Shown: positions 15,077-24,219, numbered from the stretch's first letter. The stretch is DNA of 64,000 bases from UBA1479 sp040221095 (GCA_040221095.1 JAVJVP010000015.1:1-64000); one strand, 5' to 3'. Made by a program: numbers and translations. Notes: a model not told the origin generated them from the letters alone.

Positions 15077-18013
15077 CTAGCCTGCGCGGCCTGATGCCGC
15101 CCCCGCCACGGTTTGTGCCAAGCTCGATACAAGGGCTTCGCGGTCGAATTTCGCCACGTAGTCGTTGAAGCCCGCGTCACGCCCGCGTTCGAAATCCGCA
15201 CTCGTGGCGCGGGCCGACAGGGCCACCATGGGCACCTTTTCCCAGGCCCCGCCGCGGCGCACCTCGTTCGCGAATTCGAAACCGTTCATGCCCGGCATTT
15301 CGATGTCGGAAATGATGACATCAAAGGCCACACCCTTATCGCGCATGGTCAGCGCTTCCTGGGCACTTTGCAACGCCGTGACCTGCCATCCCGCGACCGA
15401 CAGCAGCGGCGCCAGGAGATTGCGGAAAAACGGGCTGTCGTCGATCAGAAGCGCACGGCGGCGGCGCCCCGAAGCGCTTTCGATTTCCGCGCTGTCCGCG
15501 GAGCCGAACCAATCGGAAAACGCCTGGGTCAGGAAGTAGCCCGCGTCGATCACGTCCGTCGCCTTGCCGGCGATGACCGCGCTGCCGATCAGGCCCGGGA
15601 TATCCGTGGTCAGTTCGATCTTCAGGCGGTCGTCGACGATATCGACGATCTCGTCCACGACCAGGCCCATGGACCGTTCGCGGTCGGTGAACACCAGGAT
15701 CGGCTGGCGTCCTGTTTCCTTGAACTGATGGGTGGCGGCGAACGGGATCAACGGCATCAGCTGTTCGCGGTACTGCACCATGACCTGGCCGTGGGAGGTT
15801 TCGGTCTCGGACATGTCGATTTCTTCAAGCCGCGCGACCAGGGCCAGCGGCACGGCCTTGAGTTCCGGCCCGCCGGCACGGAACACCAGCAGCGATGTGG
15901 TTTCCTCGTCCGTCGACACGGCCTGGATATCGGCCTCCGAGCGGTGCTCGGTGTCCATCTCCCCGGCCGCCTCGGAAATCCCGTTGGGGTCCAGAATCAT
16001 GATCACGCTGCCGTCGCCGAGGATCGTGTTGCCCGAATAGAAAGTGATGTCGCGCAGGATGGGGGCCACCGGCTTGACCACGATTTCCTCGGTATCGAAC
16101 ACACGGTCGACGATGATGCCAAAGGTGTTGGAGCCGACCTGGGTGACGACGATGAACACTTCCTCGTCGTCGGCGATCGCTTCCGCCACCAGGGCGTCCG
16201 TGGTTTTGAGAGCCGCGTCCTCGTCCTTGCCGGTGCCGTTGCCTTTGGCCGCTTCGGGCGGGTCCTGCAAACGCAGCAATTCGCGCAGAGAGATAAGCGG
16301 CAACAGCCGGTCGCGCAGGCGCAGCACCGCGGACTCGTTGATCATCTCGATGGCGTTTTCCGACTGCGCCGAGGCACGTACCAGTTCCAGCACGCTGATC
16401 TGCGGCACGGCAAACCGTTCGCCGCAACATTCGACGATCAGGGCCGAGACGATGGCCAGGGTCAGCGGAATCTTGATGGTGAAGGTCGAGCCCTTGCCCG
16501 GCGTCGTCTTCAGTTCGACCGTGCCGCCGATCTTCTCGATGTTGGTGCGCACCACGTCCATACCGACGCCGCGGCCCGACACGTTGGTGATCTTTTCCGC
16601 CGTCGAGAACCCGGCCTTGAAGATAAACATGCCGATCTGCTGATCGGTCATCTGTTCCAGGTCGGCCTCGGTCGTCAGGCCATTTTCCAGCGCCTTCTGC
16701 TTGATGCGGTCGATGTTCAGGCCGCGCCCGTCGTCGGCGATCTCGATGATGATGTGGCCGCCTTCGTGATAGGCGTTCAGCGTGATGGTCCCGGTTTCCG
16801 ACTTACCTACGGCCTGACGGCCTTCGATGTCTTCAAGCCCGTGGTCGGCCGAATTGCGGACCATATGGGTCAACGGATCCTTGATCAGTTCCAGAACCTG
16901 GCGGTCCAATTCTGTTTCGGCGCCGAGCATGACCAGTTCGATCTTCTTGCCCGATTCAACGGCCAAGTCGCGCACGATGCGCGGCAGTTTGGCCCAGGCG
17001 TTGCCGATCGGCTGCATGCGCGTTTTCATGACGCCTTCCTGCAGATCCGTGGTGATATGCGACAAACGCTGCAGCGGCACCGTGAACTCGCTATCGTCCA
17101 GACCGCGCACCATCTGCAGAAGCTGGTTCCGGGTCAGCACCAGTTCGGAGACCAGGGTCATCAGGTCTTCGAGAACGTCGACGTTGACGCGGATCGACGA
17201 CGCGGCAACGCCGGCGCCTGGCTTGCCGCCGTCCTTCCGTTCCGCATCCTTGGACTGCGCGGGAGCCGGCACGCCGGATTTTGATGCCTTCTCGGCTTCG
17301 CGTTCCCGCTCCATTTCGGCGCGCAATTCGGCTTCCGTCGCGGCGCGGGCGCCGGCCACCTGGGCGGCCTCGACCTCGTCCAAAAGCTCCTGCGCCACGG
17401 GGGCGCCATGTTCGTTGGTCGCGGGCATGGCGGCCTTGGCGGCCTCGGCCGCGCGCTCGGCGGCCAATTCGGCCTCAAGCTGTTCCTGGGACGCCGCCCG
17501 GACACCCTGGGCCGTCGCGGCTTCGACCTCGGCCAGCAGCTCAGCCGCAACCGGGGCGCCGAATTCGTTGACGGCGGCCGCTCCGCCCGCGGCGGGGGCT
17601 GCCGCCGCAGGGGCCGCCGCTTTCGCCTTGGCGCCGCCGCCTTCCGCATAGGCGTTCAGGTCGTCGATCAGTTCCTGGTCGTCACCTTCGGGCTCGGTTC
17701 CCGTTTCCTCGAGCTTGCCCAACAGGTCGCGCACGCAATCCAGACATTTGAGAATGAGCGTCACCGCCTCGGGCGTGACCTGAAGTTCGCCGTCGCGGAA
17801 CTTGCCGAGCACGTTCTCACCGGCATGGGCCACCGATTCCAGGCGCGGCAGCCCCAGGAATCCGCAGGTCCCCTTGATGGTATGGACCAGACGGAAAATA
17901 TTCCCCAGGATTTCCTTATTGTCGGGCTCCTGTTCGAACTTGACCAATTCGACGTCAAGCACAGCAAGGTTTTCCGAGGTCTCCGTGAGAAATTCAGTGA
18001 GAAGATCATCCAT
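15077..18013 (-). CDS. cheA: Hybrid chemotaxis histidine kinase CheA with duplicated linker, two CheW-like domains and a receiver
   Basis: The 978-residue protein begins with an HPt domain (His44 in LVHTIKGT). A long Ala/Glu linker at 125-270 contains a 51-residue tandem repeat (149-199 and 200-249). The dimerisation helices are at about 275-335. The kinase domain has HMVRNSADHGLE at 383-394, ADDGRGLN at 426-433 and GRGVGMDVV at 480-488. A CheW-like domain follows, then a second CheW-like segment with PLIPFAATHQ and MGLVVDEIVDIV, and a C-terminal receiver with LLIDDS and IISDIEMPGMNG. CheA phosphorylates CheY and CheB in response to receptors. No free cheW gene accompanies it. It is transcribed ahead of cheY, cheB and cheR. 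Confidence 0.95.
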   Translation of the reverse strand: MDDLLTEFLTETSENLAVLDVELVKFEQEPDNKEILGNIFRLVHTIKGTCGFLGLPRLESVAHAGENVLGKFRDGELQVTPEAVTLILKCLDCVRDLLGKLEETGTEPEGDDQELIDDLNAYAEGGGAKAKAAAPAAAAPAAGGAAAVNEFGAPVAAELLAEVEAATAQGVRAASQEQLEAELAAERAAEAAKAAMPATNEHGAPVAQELLDEVEAAQVAGARAATEAELRAEMEREREAEKASKSGVPAPAQSKDAERKDGGKPGAGVAASSIRVNVDVLEDLMTLVSELVLTRNQLLQMVRGLDDSEFTVPLQRLSHITTDLQEGVMKTRMQPIGNAWAKLPRIVRDLAVESGKKIELVMLGAETELDRQVLELIKDPLTHMVRNSADHGLEDIEGRQAVGKSETGTITLNAYHEGGHIIIEIADDGRGLNIDRIKQKALENGLTTEADLEQMTDQQIGMFIFKAGFSTAEKITNVSGRGVGMDVVRTNIEKIGGTVELKTTPGKGSTFTIKIPLTLAIVSALIVECCGERFAVPQISVLELVRASAQSENAIEMINESAVLRLRDRLLPLISLRELLRLQDPPEAAKGNGTGKDEDAALKTTDALVAEAIADDEEVFIVVTQVGSNTFGIIVDRVFDTEEIVVKPVAPILRDITFYSGNTILGDGSVIMILDPNGISEAAGEMDTEHRSEADIQAVSTDEETTSLLVFRAGGPELKAVPLALVARLEEIDMSETETSHGQVMVQYREQLMPLIPFAATHQFKETGRQPILVFTDRERSMGLVVDEIVDIVDDRLKIELTTDIPGLIGSAVIAGKATDVIDAGYFLTQAFSDWFGSADSAEIESASGRRRRALLIDDSPFFRNLLAPLLSVAGWQVTALQSAQEALTMRDKGVAFDVIISDIEMPGMNGFEFANEVRRGGAWEKVPMVALSARATSADFERGRDAGFNDYVAKFDREALVSSLAQTVAGAASGRAG
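17267..17569 (-). repeat. 51-codon tandem duplication inside the cheA linker
   Basis: Two successive copies of about 153 bases encode segments that each begin with NEFGAPVA or NEHGAPVA and continue with ELL-EVEAA, G-RAA and an E/A-rich helix. The copies differ at many positions, so the duplication is not recent. They lie between the HPt and dimerisation domains. Confidence 0.8.
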
Positions 18014-18178
18014 ATCGGCAACTCCTGGGAGCCGGCGGCCCCGCGTTTTCAGTATCGCATTATGCGTGGCACACCATGCCCGGGGGCTAAATGCACACCG
18101 TCTTCGTCTGTATCGTATCGGGAGAGCGCGCGAATTGCGCCGCTAATTCGGCCGCACAGCGGCGCCTCCCAGATCAAA

Positions 18179-18199
18179 AATTTCTAACGCTCAGAAATT
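18179..18199. promoter_or_regulatory. Inverted repeat upstream of cheA
   Basis: AATTTCT and AGAAATT are perfect 7-base arms separated by seven bases. The dyad lies about 165 bases upstream of the cheA start in an AT-rich patch of otherwise GC-rich DNA. It could be an operator; no factor is assigned. Confidence 0.35.
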
Positions 18200-18200
18200 A

Positions 18201-18223
18201 AAGCAAAACCGCCACAGGGCGGC
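18201..18223 (-). terminator. Probable rho-independent terminator of chpT
   Basis: On the minus strand a CCGCC-CTGT-GGCGG hairpin is followed by TTTTGCTTT. It lies about 93 bases after the chpT stop. The stem is short but GC-rich and the T-run is clear. Confidence 0.55.
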
Positions 18224-18315
18224 AAATGAATTCACGGAAATTCCACTATGACTGATGGCCTAGACGCGATGGCGGATTGCGGTTGTGAGTGCCGCCCGCC
18301 TATTCCCGTCCATCC

Positions 18316-18963
18316 CTATACCTGCGGAAACAGCGCCATGAAGCGGATTTCGCCGTTGCCTTCATCGGAGGTCTCGATCCGTCCGCCTTCGTTGCGGGCC
18401 AGCACCTGGGCGAAATAGGCATGCACGGTGCGGGCGCTCAGGGCGTCCTCGCCCGCGTCCGGGTCAAGTGCCGCCGCCAGATCGGGTTTGAGCATCGCCC
18501 CGACACCCTCGGCGCTCACGGCAAGGCCGGCCCCTTCGGGCAGGGCCGCCGTGTGAACGACGACCGACCCGCCCCGAGGCAGGCATTCAGATGCCAACAG
18601 AATCATGAGAAGCAGCACCTTGCCGACACCCGCGGGAAGGCTGTCGGGGGCGTGACTGCTGTCCGGCCATTCAAGTTCGGCCTTGCCGCCCGCCAGCATC
18701 TCGCCTGCCAGTTCCCGTGCCTCGTTGAGACTGAGCGTGCCCACGGCCGACGCCTTGCCGCCGGCGGCGCCGAAGGCGATGCGAAAGAACGCCAGACGAC
18801 GGGTGACCTCGGCGGCGCTGGAGGTCACCAGATCCAGGGCATCACCGTCCAGGTCACCATCTTCGGCCAGTTCCAGGCCCGCATTAACCGCGCCGGCCGG
18901 TCCCACCAGGTCGTGGCACAGGCGCGAACACAGCAACTGGGCAAGAAGGATATCAGCGGTCAT
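18316..18963 (-). CDS. chpT: Histidine phosphotransferase ChpT
   Basis: The 215-residue product starts at MTADILLAQL and carries SRLCHDLVGPAGAVNAGLEL, the ChpT dimerisation/phosphotransfer helix, with the phospho-histidine at residue 17. The C-terminal half resembles a degenerate HATPase fold (LLLMILLASECLPRGG and GEIRFMALFPQV), as in Caulobacter ChpT. ChpT passes phosphate from the hybrid kinase CckA to CtrA and CpdR. It is on the same strand as cheA, upstream of it, and 6 kb from ctrA. An in-frame start at 19050 exists but encodes an Arg-rich, unconserved extension. Confidence 0.85.
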   Translation of the reverse strand: MTADILLAQLLCSRLCHDLVGPAGAVNAGLELAEDGDLDGDALDLVTSSAAEVTRRLAFFRIAFGAAGGKASAVGTLSLNEARELAGEMLAGGKAELEWPDSSHAPDSLPAGVGKVLLLMILLASECLPRGGSVVVHTAALPEGAGLAVSAEGVGAMLKPDLAAALDPDAGEDALSARTVHAYFAQVLARNEGGRIETSDEGNGEIRFMALFPQV

Positions 18964-19347
18964 GGCCCGGAGTGTCCTTGATCGTCGTTCGGCCGGCCGC
19001 CGCCCAAGGCGGCAATGTGACCGACTATTGCCGACCCGCCCCCGAGGCACAAGGCCCTAGCCGATGCATCAGTTGGCCTGCCGGGAGCCGCGCCGCGCCG
19101 CCGCCCCCAAGATGGGAAAAAGCGCCTTTTCACGGCTTCCCGAAGCGATCCGATCATGTTATAGAAAGACTGTGGTATACCAAATGCCAAGATAAAAACC
19201 GGCGGTTATCGATCAGTTTCTCGGAAAATTCGGTAATGGCCCGCGCCATTTCGCGACATAATCCCCCGCTGCCGGCGAGGCGCCCGGCGCGGCCGTGAAC
19301 GAGGTCCGTATCAATCGGACCCACATAAGACCAAGGAGGAAGCCCGC
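18964..19347. other. Divergent intergenic region between chpT and fdsB
   Basis: The 384 bases contain no supported gene. They hold the start region of chpT on the left, a perfect 10-base palindrome at 19173-19182, AT-rich promoter-like sequence around 19155-19215, and a strong AAGGAGG ribosome-binding site at 19333-19339 for fdsB. Confidence 0.6.
19173..19182. promoter_or_regulatory. GntR-type operator-like palindrome upstream of fdsB
   Basis: TGGTATACCA is a perfect 10-base dyad of the kind bound by FCD-class GntR regulators. It sits 165 bases ahead of the fdsB start in the promoter region. No GntR gene is present in the window, so the regulator would be elsewhere. Confidence 0.45.
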
Positions 19348-21015
19348 ATGTCCACTGCTACCGCCCAGAAAGGACGCCGCCGCGAGCGCGCCGCCTTCGG
19401 AAAGGGTCGCCAGATCACCGATCAGGCCATCGCCGATGTGCAGCGCCTTCTGGGCGACAAGCCGCGCCACCGCGAATACCTGATCGAATATCTGCACCTG
19501 ATTCAGGACGCCTTCGGCCACCTGTCCGACGCCCATATGGCGGCGCTGGCCGCCGAACTGCGCTTGGCCCAGACGGAAGTCTACGAAGTCGCGACCTTCT
19601 ACCACCACTTCGACGTGGTGAAGCAGGGCGAGGACGCGCCCCCGGCAATGACCGTGCGCGTGTGTGACAGCATCACCTGCGAGATGAAGGGCTCGGTTGC
19701 CCTGACGGCGCTGCTCAAGTCGACCCTGGGTCCCGACGTGCGCGTCATCCATGCCCCCTGCGTCGGTGCCTGCGACAAGGCGCCGGTCGCCGTGGTCAAG
19801 CAGCGCCAGATCTTCCATGCCGACGCGGACAGCGTGAAGGCCGCCGTCGAGGCCGGTCAGGTCACCATGGACCTGCCCGCCTATAAGAACCTTGCGGCCT
19901 ACCTTGCGGACGGCGGCTACAAGGTTCTGGGCGACTGCCTGAAGGGCGATCGCAGCCGGGACCAAGCCATTGAAACCATTAAGGAGTCCGGCCTGCGTGG
20001 GTTGGGCGGCGCCGGCTTCCCGACGGCCACCAAATGGGGCTTCATGAAGAACGCGCCGAAGCCCCGCCTGGTCGCCATCAACGCCGACGAAGGCGAGCCC
20101 GGCACCTTCAAGGACCGCTTCTGTTTCGAGACCGACCCCCACCGGGTCATCGAGGGCGCCCTGATCGCCGCCTGGTCGGTCGAGGCGGCAGCCGTCTACA
20201 TCTACCTGCGCGACGAGTATCCCGCCTGCCGCGAGGTTCTCTTGACCGAAATCAAGAAGGTCGAGGACGCGGGCCTGAACGGCGATATCGAACTGCACGT
20301 GCGGCGCGGCGCCGGAGCCTACATCTGCGGCGAGGAATCGGGCATGCTGGAAAGCATCGAGGGCAAGCGCGGCCTGCCGCGCAACCGCCCGCCGTTCCCG
20401 GCCCAGGCGGGCCTGTGGGGCCGCCCGACGCTGATCAACAACGTGGAAACGGTCTACTGGCTGCCCAAGATCATCGAACACGGCCCCCAGTGGTATCAGG
20501 ATCAGGGCCGGCCGCACTTCTTCTCCGTCTCCGGCCGGGTCAAGGAGCCGGGGGTCAAACTGGCCCCCGCCGGAACCACGGCGCGCCAGCTGATCGACAA
20601 CTACTGCGGCGGCATGGCCGACGGCCACACGTTCAAATCTTATCTGCCGGGCGGTGCGTCCGGCGGCATTCTGCCGGAAAGCCTGGCGGATGAGCCGCTC
20701 GATTTCGGTACGCTCGACAAACACGGCTGCTTCATCGGCTCGTCAGCGGTCGTGATCTTTTCCGAACAGGACGACGTCAAGGAAATCTGCAAGAACCTGA
20801 TCCGGTTCTTCGAGGACGAGAGTTGCGGCCAGTGCACGCCTTGCCGTGTCGGCTGCGAGAAAATGCTGAAATTGATCGACAAACCGAAATGGGATGCCGA
20901 TCTGATTGATGAGCTGAGCCAGGCCATGCGCGATGCGTCGATCTGCGGCCTGGGCCAGGCAGCGCCCAATCCGGTACAGGCGGCGCTGCGCTTCTTCCGG
21001 GAGGACGTGCAATGA
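19348..21015 (+). CDS. fdsB: NAD-dependent formate dehydrogenase, fused gamma/beta subunit (NuoE-NuoF type)
   Basis: The 555-residue protein joins a thioredoxin-like [2Fe-2S] domain (residues 1-165; Cys in VRVCDSITC and APCVGAC) to a NuoF-like domain. The NuoF-like part has the glycine-rich FMN/NAD loop GLRGLGGAGFPTATKW and the [4Fe-4S] ligands in ESCGQCTPCRVGC. In many species these are separate FdsG and FdsB; the fused form resembles Methylobacterium Fdh1B. It passes electrons from the formate-oxidising subunit to NAD+ in the cytoplasm. Its stop overlaps the fdsA start by four bases (ATGA). Confidence 0.94.
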   Translation: MSTATAQKGRRRERAAFGKGRQITDQAIADVQRLLGDKPRHREYLIEYLHLIQDAFGHLSDAHMAALAAELRLAQTEVYEVATFYHHFDVVKQGEDAPPAMTVRVCDSITCEMKGSVALTALLKSTLGPDVRVIHAPCVGACDKAPVAVVKQRQIFHADADSVKAAVEAGQVTMDLPAYKNLAAYLADGGYKVLGDCLKGDRSRDQAIETIKESGLRGLGGAGFPTATKWGFMKNAPKPRLVAINADEGEPGTFKDRFCFETDPHRVIEGALIAAWSVEAAAVYIYLRDEYPACREVLLTEIKKVEDAGLNGDIELHVRRGAGAYICGEESGMLESIEGKRGLPRNRPPFPAQAGLWGRPTLINNVETVYWLPKIIEHGPQWYQDQGRPHFFSVSGRVKEPGVKLAPAGTTARQLIDNYCGGMADGHTFKSYLPGGASGGILPESLADEPLDFGTLDKHGCFIGSSAVVIFSEQDDVKEICKNLIRFFEDESCGQCTPCRVGCEKMLKLIDKPKWDADLIDELSQAMRDASICGLGQAAPNPVQAALRFFREDVQ

Positions 21016-23801
21016 GCGCCAATGAAACGATCGAAACGATCAAGTTCACCCTCGACGGCCAGCCGGCCGAAGCCAAGGCTGGCGAAACCATCTGGGACGT
21101 CGCCAAGCGGGGCGGCACCACCATCCCCCACCTGTGCCACCGCCCGAAAAAGGGTTACCGGCCCGACGCCAACTGCCGTGCCTGCATGGTCGAGATCAAG
21201 GGCGAGCGCGTGCTGGCGCCCAGCTGCCGCCGTCAGCCGACGGAAGGCATGGAGGTCACGACCAACAACGAGCGCGCGACCAAGGCCCGGCGTATGGTCC
21301 TGGAACTGCTGATGTCCGACCAGCCGGAACGCCGCCAGGCCCATGACCCGGATTCCCTGTTCTGGTACTGGGCCGACAAGACCGGCGTCGCCGACAGCCG
21401 CTTCGATGCCCGCGCCACCTGCCCGGCGCCCGACCGCTCGCACACCGCCATGGCCGTCAACCTAGACGCCTGCATCCACTGCAACCTGTGCGTTCGCGCC
21501 TGCCGCGAGGTTCAGGTCAACGACGTCATCGGGATGGCCGGCCGCGGCCACAAATCCCAGATCGTGTTCGACATGAACGACCCCATGGGCGACAGCACCT
21601 GCGTCGCCTGCGGCGAATGCGTTCAGGCCTGCCCGACCGGCGCCTTGATGCCGGCGACCATGGTCGACGAAAAGCAGGTCCACGTGGGCGGGCCGGACCG
21701 CAAGGTCGACAGCCTGTGCCCCTATTGCGGGGTCGGCTGCCAGGCCACGTTCCACGTCAAGGACAACAAGATCGTCTATGTCGAAGGCAAGGACGGCTAT
21801 GCCAACGAAAACCGCTTGTGCGTCAAGGGCCGCTTCGGATTCGACTACATCGACCATCCGCATCGCCTGACCAAACCGCTGATCCGCAAGGAAAACGTCG
21901 AAAAAAATGGCGATATGGCGCTCGATCCGGCCAATCCGCTGACCCATTTCCGGGAAGCGTCCTGGGAAGAGGCGTTGGATGCCGCCGCCGGCGGCCTGAA
22001 GAAAGTACTGGACCGCGACGGCCCCTCGGCCATGGCCGGATTCGGGTCCGCCAAGGGATCGAATGAAGAAGCCTACATGGTCCAGAAGTTGGTCCGCCAA
22101 GGCTTCCGCACCAACAACGTCGACCATTGCACCCGCCTGTGCCATGCGTCTTCGGTGGCAGCCTTGATGGAAGGCATGAATTCCGGCGCCGTGACGGCCT
22201 CATTCAACGACGCCAAGGATTCCGACGTCATCATCGTGATCGGCGCGCGCCCGACCCAGAACCACCCGGTCGCGGCGACGTTCCTGAAGAATGCCGCCAA
22301 GCGCGGCGCCAAGCTCTACATCATGGATCCGCGCCGTCAGGACCTGTCGCGCCACGCGACCCGCCACCTGCAGTTCAAGGCCGGCCAGGACGTGGCGCTT
22401 CTCAACGCCATGATCCATACCATCATCGATGAGGGCCTGACCGACATCCAGTATGTCCAGGCCAACACCGAAGGCTTCGAGGCGTTGAAGGAAAACTCCA
22501 AGCAGTTTTCACCCGAAGCCATGGAAGCCGTCTGCGGCATCGAGGCCTCGGTCATCCGCGAAGTCGCACGCGAATTCGCAACCGCCGAAAAATCCATCAT
22601 CTTCTGGGGCATGGGCATCAGCCAGCACGTCCACGGCACCGACAATTCGCGTTGCCTGATCGCGCTGTCCATGATCACCGGCCAGATCGGCCGCCCGGGC
22701 ACGGGTCTGCATCCGCTGCGCGGTCAGAACAACGTACAGGGTGCCTCCGACGCGGGCCTGATCCCCATGGTCTATCCCGACTACAAGTCCGTCGAGGCCG
22801 ACGACATCCGCAGCACCTACGAAGAGCTGTGGGGGGTCGACCTGCCCCGCCAGCGCGGCCTGACCGTGGTCGAGATCATCCATGCCATCCTGGCCGACGA
22901 AATCAAGGCCATGTACGTCATGGGCGAAAACCCGGCCATGTCGGACCCGGACGCCCGCCATGCTCGCGAGGCCCTGGCCAAGCTGGAGCATCTCGTGGTG
23001 CAGGACATCTTCTTCACGGAGACCTGCTTCCACGCCGACGTGGTTCTGCCGGCCTCGGCCTTCCCGGAAAAGGCGGGGACGTTCTCCAACACCAACCGTC
23101 AGGTCCAGATGGCCCGTCCCGTGGTCGACATGCCCGGCGACGTCAAACAGGACTGGTGGATCATCCAGGAAATCGCCAACCGCCTGGGTCTGAACTGGAA
23201 TTATTCCGGTCCCATGGACGTGTTCAACGAGATGAAGAAGACCATGCGGTCCCTCGACAACATCACCTGGGAGCGCCTGGAGAACGAGGACAGCATCATC
23301 TACCCCTGCAAGTCCGAGGACAGCCGCGGCGAGAACATCATCTTCGGCGACGGCTTCCCGACCGCGTCGGGCCGCGCCAAGCTGGTTCCGGCCAACCTGA
23401 TCCCGCCGGACGAACTGCCCGACGACGAGTTCCCGCTGGTCCTGACCACCGGCCGCGTGCTGGAACACTGGCACACGGGCGCCATGACCCGCCGGGCCAC
23501 GGTGCTGGACCAGTTGGAGCCGGAACCCGTGGTCAGCATCAATCCCTACACCATGGGCGAAAAGGGACTGGCCCCCGGCGACCGGGTGAAGGTGGAGACC
23601 CGCCGCGGCGAGATCGAATTGACCGTGCGCGCCGACCGCGACGTGGCCGACGGCATGATCTTCATTCCGTTCTGCTATCACGAGGCGGCGGCCAACATCC
23701 TGACCAACCCGCAGTTGGACCCAGTCGGCAAGATCCCAGAGTTCAAGTTCTGCGCGGCGCGCATCGAAAAAATTCCGGACGCCCAGGCGGCGGCGGAATA
23801 A
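21012..23801 (+). CDS. fdsA: NAD-dependent formate dehydrogenase, catalytic alpha subunit (Mo/W bis-MGD)
   Basis: The 929-residue protein starts with a [2Fe-2S] domain (CHRP...CRAC...SCRR). Two ferredoxin-type [4Fe-4S] motifs follow (CIHCNLCVRACREV and CVACGECVQACPTG). The molybdopterin domain then has its own cluster (CPYCGVGC) and a C-terminal MGD-binding domain (EHWHTGAMTRR). Cys377 followed by His378 in TRLCHASSV is the metal ligand and catalytic pair; there is no selenocysteine. It oxidises formate to CO2. No signal peptide is present, so it is cytoplasmic with fdsB. fdsC and fdsD are not adjacent; fdhD lies 10 kb away. Confidence 0.95.
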   Translation: MSANETIETIKFTLDGQPAEAKAGETIWDVAKRGGTTIPHLCHRPKKGYRPDANCRACMVEIKGERVLAPSCRRQPTEGMEVTTNNERATKARRMVLELLMSDQPERRQAHDPDSLFWYWADKTGVADSRFDARATCPAPDRSHTAMAVNLDACIHCNLCVRACREVQVNDVIGMAGRGHKSQIVFDMNDPMGDSTCVACGECVQACPTGALMPATMVDEKQVHVGGPDRKVDSLCPYCGVGCQATFHVKDNKIVYVEGKDGYANENRLCVKGRFGFDYIDHPHRLTKPLIRKENVEKNGDMALDPANPLTHFREASWEEALDAAAGGLKKVLDRDGPSAMAGFGSAKGSNEEAYMVQKLVRQGFRTNNVDHCTRLCHASSVAALMEGMNSGAVTASFNDAKDSDVIIVIGARPTQNHPVAATFLKNAAKRGAKLYIMDPRRQDLSRHATRHLQFKAGQDVALLNAMIHTIIDEGLTDIQYVQANTEGFEALKENSKQFSPEAMEAVCGIEASVIREVAREFATAEKSIIFWGMGISQHVHGTDNSRCLIALSMITGQIGRPGTGLHPLRGQNNVQGASDAGLIPMVYPDYKSVEADDIRSTYEELWGVDLPRQRGLTVVEIIHAILADEIKAMYVMGENPAMSDPDARHAREALAKLEHLVVQDIFFTETCFHADVVLPASAFPEKAGTFSNTNRQVQMARPVVDMPGDVKQDWWIIQEIANRLGLNWNYSGPMDVFNEMKKTMRSLDNITWERLENEDSIIYPCKSEDSRGENIIFGDGFPTASGRAKLVPANLIPPDELPDDEFPLVLTTGRVLEHWHTGAMTRRATVLDQLEPEPVVSINPYTMGEKGLAPGDRVKVETRRGEIELTVRADRDVADGMIFIPFCYHEAAANILTNPQLDPVGKIPEFKFCAARIEKIPDAQAAAE

Positions 23802-23825
23802 GTTTCAGGAATACGGTTTCAGGGG

Positions 23826-23849
23826 AACGGGGGCTGAGGCCCCCGTTTT
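23826..23849 (+). terminator. Rho-independent terminator of fdsBA
   Basis: A perfect 9-bp stem (AACGGGGGC pairing with GCCCCCGTT) with a TGAG loop ends in a T-run. It is 25 bases after the fdsA stop. Confidence 0.88.
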
Positions 23850-23859
23850 CAAATCCAGG

Positions 23860-24219
23860 TCAGCTCTGTCCGCGCTTGACGATGTCCTCGGCGATGGCGT
23901 GGACGGAAGGACTGCCCTCCTCGACCCCGGAAATCGCCGCCGTGCGGTCTTTGACCTCGGCCTTTACCTCTTCCATCGTCACGCCGGATGACTTGAGCAC
24001 AACCGCGAGAATCGATTCGATGGCCAGGATGTGAGCCGCCAGGTTTTCGGATTCCTCCATGCGCGCCTGGGTGGCCTGCCCGAAGCTTTGCAGCTCCTCC
24101 GCAATCTTCGTGAGATTGTTTTCCAGATCTTTGATCTGATTGAAGAAACCGGAATCTTCAAGATGCTTTACGAAGGCCCGCGAAGCTTCCTGCGCGTCTC
24201 CGCCGCTGTTGTCGGACAT
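23860..24219 (-). CDS. Hypothetical helical protein
   Basis: The 119-residue soluble product is acidic and largely helical. A likely coiled coil spans residues 25-75 (heptad-like IKDLENNLTKIAEELQSF), followed by an Ala/Ile-rich helix and a short C-terminal region. No catalytic motif or known domain is recognised. It converges with fdsA and lies between the two formate dehydrogenase loci, which does not by itself link it to formate metabolism. Start: ATG with no overlapping alternatives. Confidence 0.6.
   Translation of the reverse strand: MSDNSGGDAQEASRAFVKHLEDSGFFNQIKDLENNLTKIAEELQSFGQATQARMEESENLAAHILAIESILAVVLKSSGVTMEEVKAEVKDRTAAISGVEEGSPSVHAIAEDIVKRGQS

Larger units (their letters stand above)
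18014..18315. other. Intergenic region upstream of cheA
   Basis: The 302 bases between the cheA start and the chpT stop contain no convincing gene. They hold a 21-base dyad (18179-18199) and a small terminator hairpin (18201-18223). The AT-rich part around 18170-18215 is the likely cheA promoter area. No clear sigma-54 (TGGCAC-N5-TTGC) element was found on the minus strand. Confidence 0.6.

Noticed and set aside
15113..17284. 723-codon open frame on the plus strand opposite cheA
   Set aside because: It is a shadow frame of cheA with low-complexity sequence and no motif.
18068..18085. TGGCAC-like element that might be a sigma-54 promoter
   Set aside because: The downstream GC/TTGC half is missing and the element points away from cheA.
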